Part shown: positions 43,687 through 52,736 of the stretch, in pieces | Position numbering within the stretch: the first letter of the stretch is position 1 | Layout: each line of letters opens with the position of its first letter | Assembly (NCBI RefSeq): GCF_013344685.1 | Contig: NZ_CP050137.1 | Coordinates: 682,001-746,000, forward strand | From: Sphingomonas sp. CL5.1 | GTDB taxonomy: Bacteria; Pseudomonadota; Alphaproteobacteria; Sphingomonadales; Sphingomonadaceae | Length of the DNA stretch: 64,000 bases | Reading direction: 5' to 3' | The notes under the pieces: model-generated | Databases searched by the model: none | The model's input: only the letters and a program-made list of their open reading frames with translations | What the model was told of the DNA's origin: nothing | Translations under genes and position numbers: made by a program

Positions 43687-44811
43687 ATGACCCTGGCCCT
43701 CACCGAAGAGCAGACGATGATCCGCGACGCCGCCGCCGGCTGGGCGGCGGAGCGCGCGCCGACCACGGCGCTGCGCGCGCTGCGCAAGGAAGCGCTCGCC
43801 GCGACTGGCCATGATCCGGCGCTCTATGCCGAGATGGCGGAGATGGGCTGGACCGGCGTTACGATCCCGGAGGCGGAGGGCGGCTTCGGCATGGGCTTCG
43901 CCGCCGCCGGCCTGATCGCGGAGCAGCTCGGCCGGACGTTGGTCGCCTCGCCGCTGATCGGCTCCGCCGTGGTCGCGGGCGCTATCCTCGTCATGGCCGG
44001 CAGCGCGGAGCAGAAGGCGGCGTGGCTGCCGCGCATCATCGCCGGCGATGCGGTGGTCGCGCTCGCGCTGGATGAGGGGCCGCGCCACGACCCCACCCGC
44101 CTCGCGTTCGACGCGCGATGCGAGGGCGCGGATTGGGTGCTCGACGGCGTCAAGCGCCCGGTGTTCGACGGGACGGCCGCCGACGCCTTTATCGTCGCCA
44201 CGCGCACGCCGGGCGGCCTGTCGCTGTTCCTCTGCCCGGCCGACGGGCCGGGGGTGAGCCGCGCCGCACTGCGCCAGATCGACAGCCGTGGTGCGGCGCT
44301 AGTCACCTTCGCCGGCTGCCGGCTCGGTGCCGAGGCGCTGATCGGGGCGGAGGGCAAGGCGGCCGCCGTGCTCGACCGCGCGCTCGACCGGGGCCGCGCG
44401 GTGCTCGCCGCCGAGATGCTCGGCAGCGCGCAGGCCGCGTTCGACGCGACGATCGACTATCTGCGCACCCGCGTGCAGTTCGACAAGCCGATCGGCGCGT
44501 TCCAGGCGCTCCAGCACCGCGCCGCCGAGCTGCTCGCCGAGCTGGAGCTGACCCGCTCGGCGGTGCGCGCCGCGCTCGCCGCGATCGATGCGGGCGACGC
44601 CGACGAGGCGCGCCTCGCCTCGCTCGCCAAGGCGCTGGCCGGCCGGACGCTGCGCAAGGTCGCGCAGGAGATGGTCCAGATGCACGGCGGCATCGGCATG
44701 ACCGACGAGCATGACGCCGGCCTCTACCTCAAGCGCGCGCAGGCGGCGGACATGACATGGGGCAACGCCGCCTTCCATCGCGACCGCTATGCGCGGCTAT
44801 CCGGATTCTGA
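43687..44811 (+). CDS. Acyl-CoA dehydrogenase, small-subunit type
   Basis: The 374-residue protein starts MTLALTEEQTMIRDAAAGWAAERAP and ends with the small-partner signature QMHGGIGMTDEHDAGLYLKRAQAADM. FAD-binding segments are weaker than in the large subunit, as in FadE27-like partners. It lies directly after the large-subunit gene and should form a heterotetramer with it (inferred from order and family). Confidence 0.9.
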   Translation: MTLALTEEQTMIRDAAAGWAAERAPTTALRALRKEALAATGHDPALYAEMAEMGWTGVTIPEAEGGFGMGFAAAGLIAEQLGRTLVASPLIGSAVVAGAILVMAGSAEQKAAWLPRIIAGDAVVALALDEGPRHDPTRLAFDARCEGADWVLDGVKRPVFDGTAADAFIVATRTPGGLSLFLCPADGPGVSRAALRQIDSRGAALVTFAGCRLGAEALIGAEGKAAAVLDRALDRGRAVLAAEMLGSAQAAFDATIDYLRTRVQFDKPIGAFQALQHRAAELLAELELTRSAVRAALAAIDAGDADEARLASLAKALAGRTLRKVAQEMVQMHGGIGMTDEHDAGLYLKRAQAADMTWGNAAFHRDRYARLSGF

Positions 44812-44814
44812 TCT

Positions 44815-44833
44815 ATCACGATGGTGCAGATTC
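44815..44833 (+). promoter_or_regulatory. Operator copy i (ATCAC-GATG-GTGCA-GATTC)
   Basis: Perfect right arm, two mismatches in the left arm and a weaker tail. It lies 39-57 bases upstream of the TetR gene at 44872 and shares its GATG centre with copy j. Confidence 0.4.
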
Positions 44834-44871
44834 CGGTTGGCCTTGTCCCTGAACCATGACACTTAAGGCCG

Positions 44872-45627
44872 ATGCTGGATCAGGACGACATCGCGGGAAC
44901 CGGACAGGAAGCCGCCGCGGCCAGCGCGGGCAATGCGCGATCCGCCGGCTATTCCAGCCCCTCGATCGTCGCCCGCCGCCACCGCATCCTCGACGAGACG
45001 CGCCGGATGATCGGCGAGGTCGGGCTGACCAATCTCAGCATGGACGACGTGGCGAAGCGCGCGAACGTCGCCAAGCGCACGCTCTACAACGCGTTCCAGA
45101 GCAAGGAGCATCTCGTCGCCTCCGCGATCAGCAAATATATGGAGGCTTACGAGCGCAAGATCCATTATTCCAAAGAGGACGCCACGCTCGACTGGATGCT
45201 CGAGCGCCTCGTCATCGTCGCGCGCCGCAACCTGGAAATCCGCAACTACACCCGCGCGCTGATGAACATCTATCATCTCGCCGAGGTGGACCCGGAGATC
45301 CGCCAGGCGATCCACGACATCGCCGCCCATTCGCACGAGCCGTGGATACGCCGGCTGGCGGCGAAGCGGCAGCTCCAGCCATGGGTCGATCCCGACGATC
45401 TCACCTCGATGCTGGTGCGCTATCGCTACGCCACCGCCCACGCCTGGACGGAGGGCGAGATTCCCGACGAGAACATGGTGGTGGAGGTGGTGCGCGGCTT
45501 CCTGACGGTGATGGCGGGCGCGACGCGCGGGGCGGCGCGCAAGGAGATCGTCGACGCGCTGAACACGCTCGACCAGCATCCGTTGATGAAGGAGCATTTC
45601 GCCGGGATGAGGAAGAAGAAGGGCTGA
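44872..45627 (+). CDS. TetR-family regulator
   Basis: The 251-residue protein has an unstructured N-terminal extension of about 35 residues, then a TetR helix-turn-helix (RRHRILDETRRMIGEVGLTNLSMDDVAKRANVAKRTLYNAFQSKEHLV) and a ligand domain with ARRNLEIRNYTRALMNIYHLAEVDPEIRQAIHD and LQPWVDPDDLTSML. It is homologous to the TetR at 38648. A copy of the shared operator is in front of it. It ends convergent with the aldehyde dehydrogenase gene. Confidence 0.92.
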   Translation: MLDQDDIAGTGQEAAAASAGNARSAGYSSPSIVARRHRILDETRRMIGEVGLTNLSMDDVAKRANVAKRTLYNAFQSKEHLVASAISKYMEAYERKIHYSKEDATLDWMLERLVIVARRNLEIRNYTRALMNIYHLAEVDPEIRQAIHDIAAHSHEPWIRRLAAKRQLQPWVDPDDLTSMLVRYRYATAHAWTEGEIPDENMVVEVVRGFLTVMAGATRGAARKEIVDALNTLDQHPLMKEHFAGMRKKKG

Positions 45628-45642
45628 AGGGGCGCGCTCCGA

Positions 45643-47130
45643 TCAGGCGTCGGTCCTGACCCACACCCCCTTGGTCTCGAGATAGCTTTCGACATGGTCG
45701 AAGCCGCCCTCGCGACCGCTGCCGCTCATCTTGTAGCCGCCGAACGGCACGCCGGGGTCCATCGTGTGATAATGGTTGATCCAGATCGTGCCCGCGCGCA
45801 CCCGCCGCGCCACCGTCATCGCGCGCGAGATGTCGCGGGTCCACACCGCGCCGGCCAACCCGAACTGCGTGGCGTTGGCGCGGGCGATGACCTCCTCCAT
45901 CGTATCGAACGGCATGACGCAGCCGACCGGCCCGAAAATCTCCTCGCGCGCGACGCGCATGTCATCGTGGACGTTGCCCAGCACGGTCGGCGCGACATAG
46001 AAGCCGCGGGCGAGATCGCCCTCGTCCAGCGCCGATCCGCCGAGCAGGATGCTCGCCCCCTCGCGCGGCGCGAGATCGAGATAGCCGCACACCCGCTCGA
46101 ACTGCACGTCCGACACGATCGGGCCGACCTGCGTCGCCGGATCGAGCGAATGGCCGATGACATAGTGCCGCCCGACCTCGGCAAGCCGCGCGACGAATTC
46201 GTCGTGGATCGCGCGCTCGACGAAGATGCGCGATCCGGCGCTGCACACCTGCCCGCTGTTGTTGAAGATCGCGCTAGCCGCCATCGGCACGGCGAGATCG
46301 AGATTGGCGTCGGCGAAGATGATGTTGGGCGATTTGCCGCCCAGCTCCATCGTCACCTTCTTCACCGTGGCGGCGCTGGCGGCGATGATCTTCTGCCCCG
46401 TGCCGCACGAGCCGGTGAAGCTGATCTTGTCGACGTCGGGATGCGCGGAGAGCGCCGCGCCCGCGCCGCCGTGGCCAGTCATGACATTGACCACGCCCGG
46501 CGGAATCCCCGCCTCCAGGCACAGTTCGGCGAAGCGCAACGGGGTCAGCGAGCCGCGTTCCGAGGGCTTGAGCACGATCGTGCAGCCCGCCGCCAGCGCC
46601 GGCGCGCATTTCCACACCGCGGAGAAGATCGGCCCGTTCCACGGGATGATGACGCCGACCACCCCGACCGGCTCCTTGAGCGTCATGCTCATCAGCTCGA
46701 CCGGTGCGGAATTCTCCAGCGTATAGCCGTGGATCGCCGTGGCGAGGCCGGCGAAGTGGCGCAGCGCGCGGACGATGATCGAGCGGATCGCCTTCGACGG
46801 GGTGATCGGCCGCCCCATCTCCAGCGTGTCGGCCAGCGCGAGATCGTCGAACTCGCGCTCGATCAGGTCGGCGAGCCTGAGCAGGACAAGCTGGCGGTCG
46901 GCGGCCTTGAACCTGCTCCACGGCCCCTCGAATGCGGCGCGCGCGCTGGCGACGGCGCGGTCGATATCCCGCGCGTCGCCCTCCGCGATCTGTGCGATCG
47001 CCTTGCCGGTGCACGGATCGATCGCGTCGAACCACTGGCCGCCCGACGGCTCGACCTTCTTGCCGTCGATCAGCAGCAGGTTGCGGCCGGCATCGAATTG
47101 CGGGGGTAGTGCGGCGGAAAAGTCATTCAT
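45643..47130 (-). CDS. NAD(P)-dependent aldehyde dehydrogenase
   Basis: The 495-residue protein has the catalytic Cys296 (NSGQVCSAGSRIFVE) and the general base Glu262 (MELGGKSPNIIFAD), plus IIPWNGPIFSAVWK and FTGSCGTGQKI for cofactor binding. It should oxidise the aldehyde formed by the PQQ dehydrogenase encoded in the same operon, in the cytoplasm. It is the last gene of the operon 51929-45643, 5 bases after the MFS gene. Confidence 0.95.
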   Translation of the reverse strand: MNDFSAALPPQFDAGRNLLLIDGKKVEPSGGQWFDAIDPCTGKAIAQIAEGDARDIDRAVASARAAFEGPWSRFKAADRQLVLLRLADLIEREFDDLALADTLEMGRPITPSKAIRSIIVRALRHFAGLATAIHGYTLENSAPVELMSMTLKEPVGVVGVIIPWNGPIFSAVWKCAPALAAGCTIVLKPSERGSLTPLRFAELCLEAGIPPGVVNVMTGHGGAGAALSAHPDVDKISFTGSCGTGQKIIAASAATVKKVTMELGGKSPNIIFADANLDLAVPMAASAIFNNSGQVCSAGSRIFVERAIHDEFVARLAEVGRHYVIGHSLDPATQVGPIVSDVQFERVCGYLDLAPREGASILLGGSALDEGDLARGFYVAPTVLGNVHDDMRVAREEIFGPVGCVMPFDTMEEVIARANATQFGLAGAVWTRDISRAMTVARRVRAGTIWINHYHTMDPGVPFGGYKMSGSGREGGFDHVESYLETKGVWVRTDA

Positions 47131-47134
47131 CGGA

Positions 47135-48439
47135 TCAGTCCCTGACGGCGGCGAGGCGGCGCAGTTGCGCGCGGCCCTGCGCGAAGAGAATGGCGGAGAT
47201 GGAAAGCACGATCGCTACCAGCAGGATCAGCGAGGTGCCGATCTTCAGCGGATCGCCCAGCACCTTGTCGGTGAAGAAGCCGACGAGAAACGTGCCCAGC
47301 GCCATGCCGATCAGCCCCGTGACCAGCACGAAGATGGCGGAGACGCGACCGCGCAGCTCGGGGGGCGTCACCACCTGCGTCGCGGCGGGGCCCATGGAGG
47401 CGGTGGAGAGGATGAATAGCATATATCCGCCGAACAGCGCGACGGTCAGCACCGGATTGCCGACGAGGAAGGCGCAGATCGCCAGCGGCGCCGCGACCAG
47501 CAGGGTCATCAGGCACCACAGGATATGCGCGTCGCGCCGGCCGCGCGAGAACATGCGGTCCACCGCCCAGCCGTGCAGCGGCAGGCTCGCCGCCGGGACG
47601 ATCTGCGCGATGCCCATCGTCAGGCCGATCTGCGTCGGCGTCCAGCCGTGGACGCGGATGAGATAGGTCGGCGTCCACAATTGCAGCGCGATCGTCACCG
47701 TATAGACGAGGCCGATCCCCAGGATGATCGCGGCGAAGGCGCGGCGGTTGGCGAGGATGAAGCGCAGCGCCTCGCCATAGCCGCCGCCCGCCGGCACGCC
47801 GGCCGCGCGCTGGCGCGGCGGTTCCGGGAACAGCAGGATCAGCAGCGCGGTGGCGACGCCGGGGATGCCGGTGATCAGGAACGCCTGCTGCCACGGGGCG
47901 AAATGGCCGATCAGCGGCCAGCCGGCGGTCGCACCCTTCAGCACCGCGCCGACCAGCGGGCCGCCGAGCAGGAAGACGATGCCCGCGCCCATCACCCCGC
48001 CCATCACGAAGATCGACATGGCGAGCGACAGCCGCTCCGGCGGGAAGCTGTCGCCGATGATCGAATAGGCGCCGGTGGTGTAGCCCGCCTCGCCCGCGCC
48101 GACCAGCGAGCGGCCCAGCGCCAGCGCGGCGAACGTGCCGGCCAGCCCGCAAAAGGCCGCGCCCGAGCTCCACAGCACGACGCAGCCGAACAGCACCCAG
48201 CGCCGGCTGGAGCGATCGAGCAGCAGCCCGACGGGGATCGCGCAGATGCTGTAGAGCACGGCGAAGGCCGGCCCCTGCAACAGGCTGACCTGAAGGTCCG
48301 ACAGGCCGAGGTCCGCCTTGATCGGCTCGACCATCAGCGCCATCAGATAGCGATCCGCCAGCGAGCGGATATAGAGGACGAACAGGATCGCCACGGTCAG
48401 CCACGCGATCCGCGCGGGGGGATAGCGCAGGCCGGTCAT
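47135..48439 (-). CDS. MFS transporter
   Basis: The 434-residue membrane protein has DRSSRRWVLF after helix 2 and GAGEAGYTTGAYSIIGDSFPPERLSLAMSIF in helices 4-5, as in the MFS gene at 39310. The start at ATG 48439 overlaps the end of the flavin reductase gene (ATGA). It probably moves the acid or alcohol product across the inner membrane. The frame upstream of the start is antisense-like and not included. Confidence 0.9.
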   Translation of the reverse strand: MTGLRYPPARIAWLTVAILFVLYIRSLADRYLMALMVEPIKADLGLSDLQVSLLQGPAFAVLYSICAIPVGLLLDRSSRRWVLFGCVVLWSSGAAFCGLAGTFAALALGRSLVGAGEAGYTTGAYSIIGDSFPPERLSLAMSIFVMGGVMGAGIVFLLGGPLVGAVLKGATAGWPLIGHFAPWQQAFLITGIPGVATALLILLFPEPPRQRAAGVPAGGGYGEALRFILANRRAFAAIILGIGLVYTVTIALQLWTPTYLIRVHGWTPTQIGLTMGIAQIVPAASLPLHGWAVDRMFSRGRRDAHILWCLMTLLVAAPLAICAFLVGNPVLTVALFGGYMLFILSTASMGPAATQVVTPPELRGRVSAIFVLVTGLIGMALGTFLVGFFTDKVLGDPLKIGTSLILLVAIVLSISAILFAQGRAQLRRLAAVRD

Positions 48440-49083
48440 GCCTCGTCGTCCTTCTTCACGCGGGCCGGGTCGAACACCGGCCGGTCGAGCTTGAACTGGT
48501 CGGTGGTGCGGACATACCAGCCCGCGCCGTGGGTCCGCCCGATCAGCCCCATCGCGGGGGTGTCGAGATAGAGCTTCCCGGGATCGCTGATGAACGCATC
48601 GGCGATATGCGCGACGAGGATCTCGCCGATCATCACTGTCTGGTGTGTGCCGATGTCCAGCGCGGCGACCTTGCGGCATTCGAAGCTGACCGGGCTGGTC
48701 GCGACGCGCGGCGGCCGCACCGCCTCCGACGGCATTGTCTCGATCCCGGCATAGTCGATCTCGCTCACCTCGCGCGGAGCGTCGACGCTGGAGAGGTTCA
48801 TCTTTTCCGCATCGCCCTCGCAGACGAGGTTCACGACGAACTCCCCCGTATCGATGATGTTGGTCGCGGTGTCCTTGAGCTGGCGGGTGCGCAGGTCCTT
48901 GAGCAGGCCGAGCACGACCAGCGGCGGCTCCACCCCGCAGACGTTGAAGAAGCTGTACGGCGCGGCATTGACCACGCCGCCCTTCGACATGGTCGTCACC
49001 CAGGCGATCGGCCGCGGCGTGACGGTGGAGTTGAGTATCTTGTAGCGCGCCGCCAGCGGCAGCTCGCGCAGGTCGTAGCGCAT
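48436..49083 (-). CDS. Flavin reductase-like FMN-binding split-barrel protein
   Basis: The 215-residue protein matches the DIM6/NTAB flavin reductase family: YKILNSTVTPRPIAWVTTMSKGGVVNAAPYSFFNVCGVEPPLVVLGL, then FVVNLVCEGDAEKMN and HQTVMIGEILVAHIADAFI. It should reduce FMN with NAD(P)H, or bind FMN as an oxidoreductase. The most obvious client is the luciferase-like gene at 35074, which is in another operon but carries the same operator control. Confidence 0.88.
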   Translation of the reverse strand: MRYDLRELPLAARYKILNSTVTPRPIAWVTTMSKGGVVNAAPYSFFNVCGVEPPLVVLGLLKDLRTRQLKDTATNIIDTGEFVVNLVCEGDAEKMNLSSVDAPREVSEIDYAGIETMPSEAVRPPRVATSPVSFECRKVAALDIGTHQTVMIGEILVAHIADAFISDPGKLYLDTPAMGLIGRTHGAGWYVRTTDQFKLDRPVFDPARVKKDDEA

Positions 49084-49087
49084 GGGG

Positions 49088-49879
49088 TCAGCCCTTCCTC
49101 GCGGCCGATCGAGCGGCAAAGCCCTCGCGGGCGCGGATCGCCTCCTCGCCGGACTGGAGCTGGTGGCAATAGGCCAGCTCCAGCGCGTGCGCATTCTCCA
49201 GGCTGGCGGTTTCGGAGGCGTGGATCAGCCGCTTGCTCAGCTCGGTCGCATGGCGGTTGCCGTCGCCGACGCCGCGCGCGAAGGCCAGCGCCTCCGCCAC
49301 CACCGCACCGTCCGGCACGATGCGGCTGACGAGGCCGAGCCGCGTGGCTTCCTCGACCGGCACGGCCCGTCCCGAATAGACGATCTCGGACGCGATCCGC
49401 CGTCCCGCCGCGCGCGTCAGATACCAGGAGACGCCGCCGTCCGGCACCAGCCCGTAGCGCACGAACGGCGCGCCGAACGAGGCCGAGGCCCCGGCGATCA
49501 GCACGTCGCAGGCGAGCGCGATGCCCCAGGCGACGCCCCATGCGCCGCCCTCCACCGCCGCGATCGTCGGCACCGGCAGCGCGGAGAGCCGGCGGATCGC
49601 CCGCTGGCCAAGCTCCAGCCGGGCAGCGAGGTTCATCGCCCCCTCGCCGCGCGCCGGCGGGTTCTTCATGTCGCCGCCGTTGCTGAACCAGCCTTCCGCG
49701 CCGCAGATCACCAGCGCGCGCGGCGGCGTGCCCGCCTCGATCTCCGTCAACAGGCCGGCGAAGGCCTCCCACATCGCGAACGAGACGGTGTTCTTCGCGC
49801 GCGGCCGATTGAGCGTGACGAGGATCACCCCGTCATCGCCACGCTCGACCAGCAGGTCGTCGGTCCGTTCCTCCGCCAT
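49088..49879 (-). CDS. Enoyl-CoA hydratase/isomerase family protein
   Basis: The 263-residue crotonase has VTLNRPRAKNTVSFAMWEAF, an oxyanion motif GWFSNGGDM in place of the usual SAGxD, and GGAWGVAWGIALACDVLIAGASASFGAPFVRYGLVPDGG. The general acid/base glutamates are not in the usual places; GGAWGVAW lacks the Glu of true hydratases, so an isomerase or hydrolase role is possible. It lies between the PQQ dehydrogenase gene (1-base gap) and the flavin reductase gene. Confidence 0.88.
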   Translation of the reverse strand: MAEERTDDLLVERGDDGVILVTLNRPRAKNTVSFAMWEAFAGLLTEIEAGTPPRALVICGAEGWFSNGGDMKNPPARGEGAMNLAARLELGQRAIRRLSALPVPTIAAVEGGAWGVAWGIALACDVLIAGASASFGAPFVRYGLVPDGGVSWYLTRAAGRRIASEIVYSGRAVPVEEATRLGLVSRIVPDGAVVAEALAFARGVGDGNRHATELSKRLIHASETASLENAHALELAYCHQLQSGEEAIRAREGFAARSAARKG

Positions 49880-49880
49880 G

Positions 49881-51929
49881 TTATTTCTTCGGCGCGGTTT
49901 CGCGCGCGCGCTGGCGGATATAGTGGCGCAATCCCTCCAGCTCCTCGTCGCTCAGGTTGGCGAAGCGGCCCATCCCGCGATCCATCAGTGCGCCCTCATG
50001 GACGATGCTGTAGAAGGCGTCCTTGTCGAGCGGCACCGCCGACTTGCGCAGGTCCGGCGCGGCGCCGCCGGCGATCATCCCGCCGCCGTGGCAGATCACG
50101 CAGCTCGTGTTGTAGATCGCCGCGCCGATCGCCGCCTTCTTCGGATCGACCACGAAGGCGGGATCGTCGGCGATCTCCTCCGTCACCGGCTCGAACTTCG
50201 GCAGGCTGGCGGTGCCACCGATGCGGAAGGTCAGCACGCGGCGATGCTGCTGGCGGTAATCCCAGTTGGGCTTGTTGGCGAAGCTGGAGCGGAAGCTGGC
50301 GAGCACGGTGACATATTGCACGCCGTCCACCAGATAGCTGATCGGCGCGGAAAGGATGCCGTTCTGCGCGAAGAAGCTCCACAGCTTCGTCCCGTCGCTG
50401 GCGCGATAGGCGATGAGGTCGCCGGTGTTGACGCCCTGGAAGATCACATTGCCGCCGGTCGCCAGCACCCCGCCGTTGAACGTGCCCGGCTGCGGGATCG
50501 ACCATGCCTTGCGCTGCTTCGCCGCGTCCCACGCAACGAGGAAGCTCCTGGACGGCGGCACCGTAATGTCCGGCGGTGGCGCGCCCAGCCCGGTGTTGAC
50601 GAACATCCCGTTGTGGACCTTCCACGTCTTGAGATCGGGATCGATATGGACGCGCCCGCCCTCCATCACCGGGATATAGGTGAGGCCGGTTTTCGGATCG
50701 TGCGCCATCGCCTGCACGCCATGCGCGCCGTTCGGGAAGGGATAGAGGACGAACGGCTTGCCGTTCGGATAGCGCGCCTCGGGATTCTCGACCGGGCGGC
50801 CGGTCGCCATGTCGATCCTGTCGGCCCAGTTGACATGCGCGAACTTCTCGGCGGAGAGCAGCTTCCCGGTCTCGCGATCGATCACATAATAGAAGCCGTT
50901 CTTCGGCGCGTGGAGGATCACCGGGCGCTTGCGGCCATCGACGACCAGATCGGTCAGCTCGATGTCCATCGCGTTGTTGAAGTCCCACGTGTCGCCGGGG
51001 TTGGTCTGGTAATGCCAGGCGTGCTTCCCGGTCTTCGCATCGAGCGCGACGACCGAGGCGAGATAGAGATTGTCGCCGCCGCCGGGCGAGCGGATCTTCT
51101 CGTTCCACGGGAAGCCGTTGCCGGTGCCGATATAGATGCGGTCGTATTTCGCGTCATAGGCCATCGCCTGATAGACCGCGCCGCCGCCGCCGAACTTCCA
51201 CCATTCGCCGGTCCAGGTGGAGGCCGCCTTCTGCGTCGTCTCGTCATGATCGACCGCCGGGTTGCCGGGGACGACATACCAGCGCCACGCCTTCTTGCCG
51301 GTATTGAGATCGTAGGCGGTGACATAGCCGCGCACCGGCGAGTAATCCGCGCCGCCGAAGCCGATCACCACCTTGTCGCCGGCGACGAAGGGCGGGCCGG
51401 TGATATAGCCGCCGGGCGCCTCGTCGAGCGTCTCGACGCTCCACAGCAGCTTGCCGTCCCTCGCATCGACCGCGATCAAACGGCCGTCGCGCGTCCCGGT
51501 GAACACCTTGCCATCACGATAGGCGATGCCGCGAATGCCCCAGCCGGCGCGCATCCGGGTCTGCGCGCCCGGCGATTCCGCCACCTTCGGATCATATTGC
51601 CATAGCAGCTTGCCGGTCTTCGCGTCGAGCGCATGGATCACGCTGTTGCCGGCGGCGAAATAGAGCACGCCGTTCACCGCCAGCGGCGCGGTATAGGCGT
51701 CGAACGTGTCGATGTCGTAATACCAGGCGAGGCCGAGCCGGCCGACGTTGGCATCGGTGATCTGGGTCAATGGGCTGTAATGCTGCTCGCTGTCGTCGCC
51801 GCCGAAGCTGAACCAGTCGCGCCCCTCGACCGGGCCGCCGCCAGGGGCCGCCCCGCTCTGTGCCGCCACGGCCGCCAGCAACGCGGCGGCGCCCGCCAGA
51901 AGCGTGGCGCGCCCAAGAAAACTGCCCAT
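49881..51929 (-). CDS. PQQ-dependent quinohaemoprotein dehydrogenase, secreted, lacking vicinal cysteines
   Basis: The ATG at 51929 (5-base spacing from GGAAGG) gives 682 residues with a signal peptide, an eight-bladed PQQ propeller and a C-terminal cytochrome c with C610-x2-C613-H614 and a likely Met653 ligand. GTGN (Asn271) and the catalytic Asp316 (NPGDTWDFN) match alcohol dehydrogenases. Asn318 two residues later, not Asp, argues for calcium rather than lanthanide. Two features differ from known enzymes: the vicinal Cys-Cys position reads AGWGIRG (128-134), and the metal-binding GAE reads GAD (Asp195). It should oxidise an alcohol in the periplasm and pass electrons to its heme. Confidence 0.92.
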   Translation of the reverse strand: MGSFLGRATLLAGAAALLAAVAAQSGAAPGGGPVEGRDWFSFGGDDSEQHYSPLTQITDANVGRLGLAWYYDIDTFDAYTAPLAVNGVLYFAAGNSVIHALDAKTGKLLWQYDPKVAESPGAQTRMRAGWGIRGIAYRDGKVFTGTRDGRLIAVDARDGKLLWSVETLDEAPGGYITGPPFVAGDKVVIGFGGADYSPVRGYVTAYDLNTGKKAWRWYVVPGNPAVDHDETTQKAASTWTGEWWKFGGGGAVYQAMAYDAKYDRIYIGTGNGFPWNEKIRSPGGGDNLYLASVVALDAKTGKHAWHYQTNPGDTWDFNNAMDIELTDLVVDGRKRPVILHAPKNGFYYVIDRETGKLLSAEKFAHVNWADRIDMATGRPVENPEARYPNGKPFVLYPFPNGAHGVQAMAHDPKTGLTYIPVMEGGRVHIDPDLKTWKVHNGMFVNTGLGAPPPDITVPPSRSFLVAWDAAKQRKAWSIPQPGTFNGGVLATGGNVIFQGVNTGDLIAYRASDGTKLWSFFAQNGILSAPISYLVDGVQYVTVLASFRSSFANKPNWDYRQQHRRVLTFRIGGTASLPKFEPVTEEIADDPAFVVDPKKAAIGAAIYNTSCVICHGGGMIAGGAAPDLRKSAVPLDKDAFYSIVHEGALMDRGMGRFANLSDEELEGLRHYIRQRARETAPKK

Positions 51930-51981
51930 CTGCACCTTCCCGAACTATGATTGCCGGGCGCGTGTTCGCGCTCCGCATAAA

Positions 51982-52000
51982 TGCACGATGGTGCAATTTT
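51982..52000 (+). promoter_or_regulatory. Operator copy j (TGCAC-GATG-GTGCA-ATTTT), best copy
   Basis: Both arms are perfect (TGCAC/GTGCA). It lies 53-71 bases upstream of the PQQ dehydrogenase start and near the Tat-signal NTF2 gene. On the minus strand TTGACT (52008-52013) is just upstream and may be the -35. Confidence 0.7.
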
Positions 52001-52091
52001 CGCGTGAAGTCAACACGGCCCCATGCTATGCGGACGCGCGGTTTCGGGGCGGGTCGGACACAACCGCCGCCGTGCGGAAAGGACATAGGGG

Positions 52092-52724
52092 ATGAGCCGA
52101 ATCGATCGCAGGACGGCGCTGGCCGGCACCATGGCGGCGGGGGGTTTCGCGGCGGCAAGCGGCGCCGCGCGCGCCGCGCCGGGGAAGGCGGCCCCCAGCT
52201 CCGCCGCGCAGCTCGACATGCTGCTGTCGCGGGCGCAGATCGAGGAGGTGCTGATGCAATATGCGCGCGGCAACGATCATGCCGACGAAGCGATGATCCG
52301 CGACTGCTTCTGGCCGGAATCCACCCACAAGCACGGCGGCTTCGACGGGCGTTCGCAGGATTTCGTCGGCTTCGCGATGAAGATCCTGACGAAGCTCAAA
52401 TATTGCGCGCACCACATCTCGAACGTCTCGATCCAGGTGAAGGGCGACCGCGCGTTCAGCGAATGCTATTATTTCGCGCACCACCGCCGCGAGACCAAGG
52501 ACGGGACGGGCGAGGAGGACGCCTTCTTCGAGGGGCGCTACCTCGATTTCCTCGAACGGCGCGGCGGCGTGTGGAAGATCATCCGCCGGCGCGGCCTGTC
52601 CGACTATACCGCCGATCCGATCCCCGCGAACACGCCGTTCGCCGCGTGGCCGGCGGGCACGCATACCGAGCGCAACCATGACGACGAATGGTATCGGATG
52701 CTCACGCAGTTCGATGCGTCGTAG
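52092..52724 (+). CDS. NTF2/SnoaL-like protein with Tat signal, periplasmic paralogue
   Basis: The 210-residue protein starts MSRIDRRTALAGTMAAGGFAAASGAARAA, a twin-arginine signal (RR then T-A-L-A-G and a hydrophobic stretch). The mature part, LLSRAQIEEVLMQYARGNDHADEAMIRDCFWPESTHKHGGF onward, shares HHISNVSIQVKGDRAFSECYYFAHHRRETKDGTGEEDAFFEGRYLDFLERRGGVWKIIRRRGLSDY with the cytoplasmic paralogue at 26515. A Tat-exported NTF2-like protein acts folded in the periplasm, next to the PQQ enzymes. Function unknown; dehydratase or isomerase likely. Confidence 0.85.
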   Translation: MSRIDRRTALAGTMAAGGFAAASGAARAAPGKAAPSSAAQLDMLLSRAQIEEVLMQYARGNDHADEAMIRDCFWPESTHKHGGFDGRSQDFVGFAMKILTKLKYCAHHISNVSIQVKGDRAFSECYYFAHHRRETKDGTGEEDAFFEGRYLDFLERRGGVWKIIRRRGLSDYTADPIPANTPFAAWPAGTHTERNHDDEWYRMLTQFDAS

Positions 52725-52736
52725 CGACGTCGCCGC

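Noticed and set aside
45643..51929. Reading the PQQ dehydrogenase/aldehyde dehydrogenase operon as the polyethylene glycol (peg) or polyvinyl alcohol operon of sphingomonads
   Set aside because: The gene order and the dehydrogenase type do not match: the peg enzyme is a flavoprotein and the operon there lacks hydratase and flavin reductase genes.
49881..51929. Lanthanide-dependent (XoxF/PedH-like) assignment of the PQQ enzymes
   Set aside because: The residue two after the catalytic Asp is Asn in both proteins, whereas lanthanide enzymes have Asp there.
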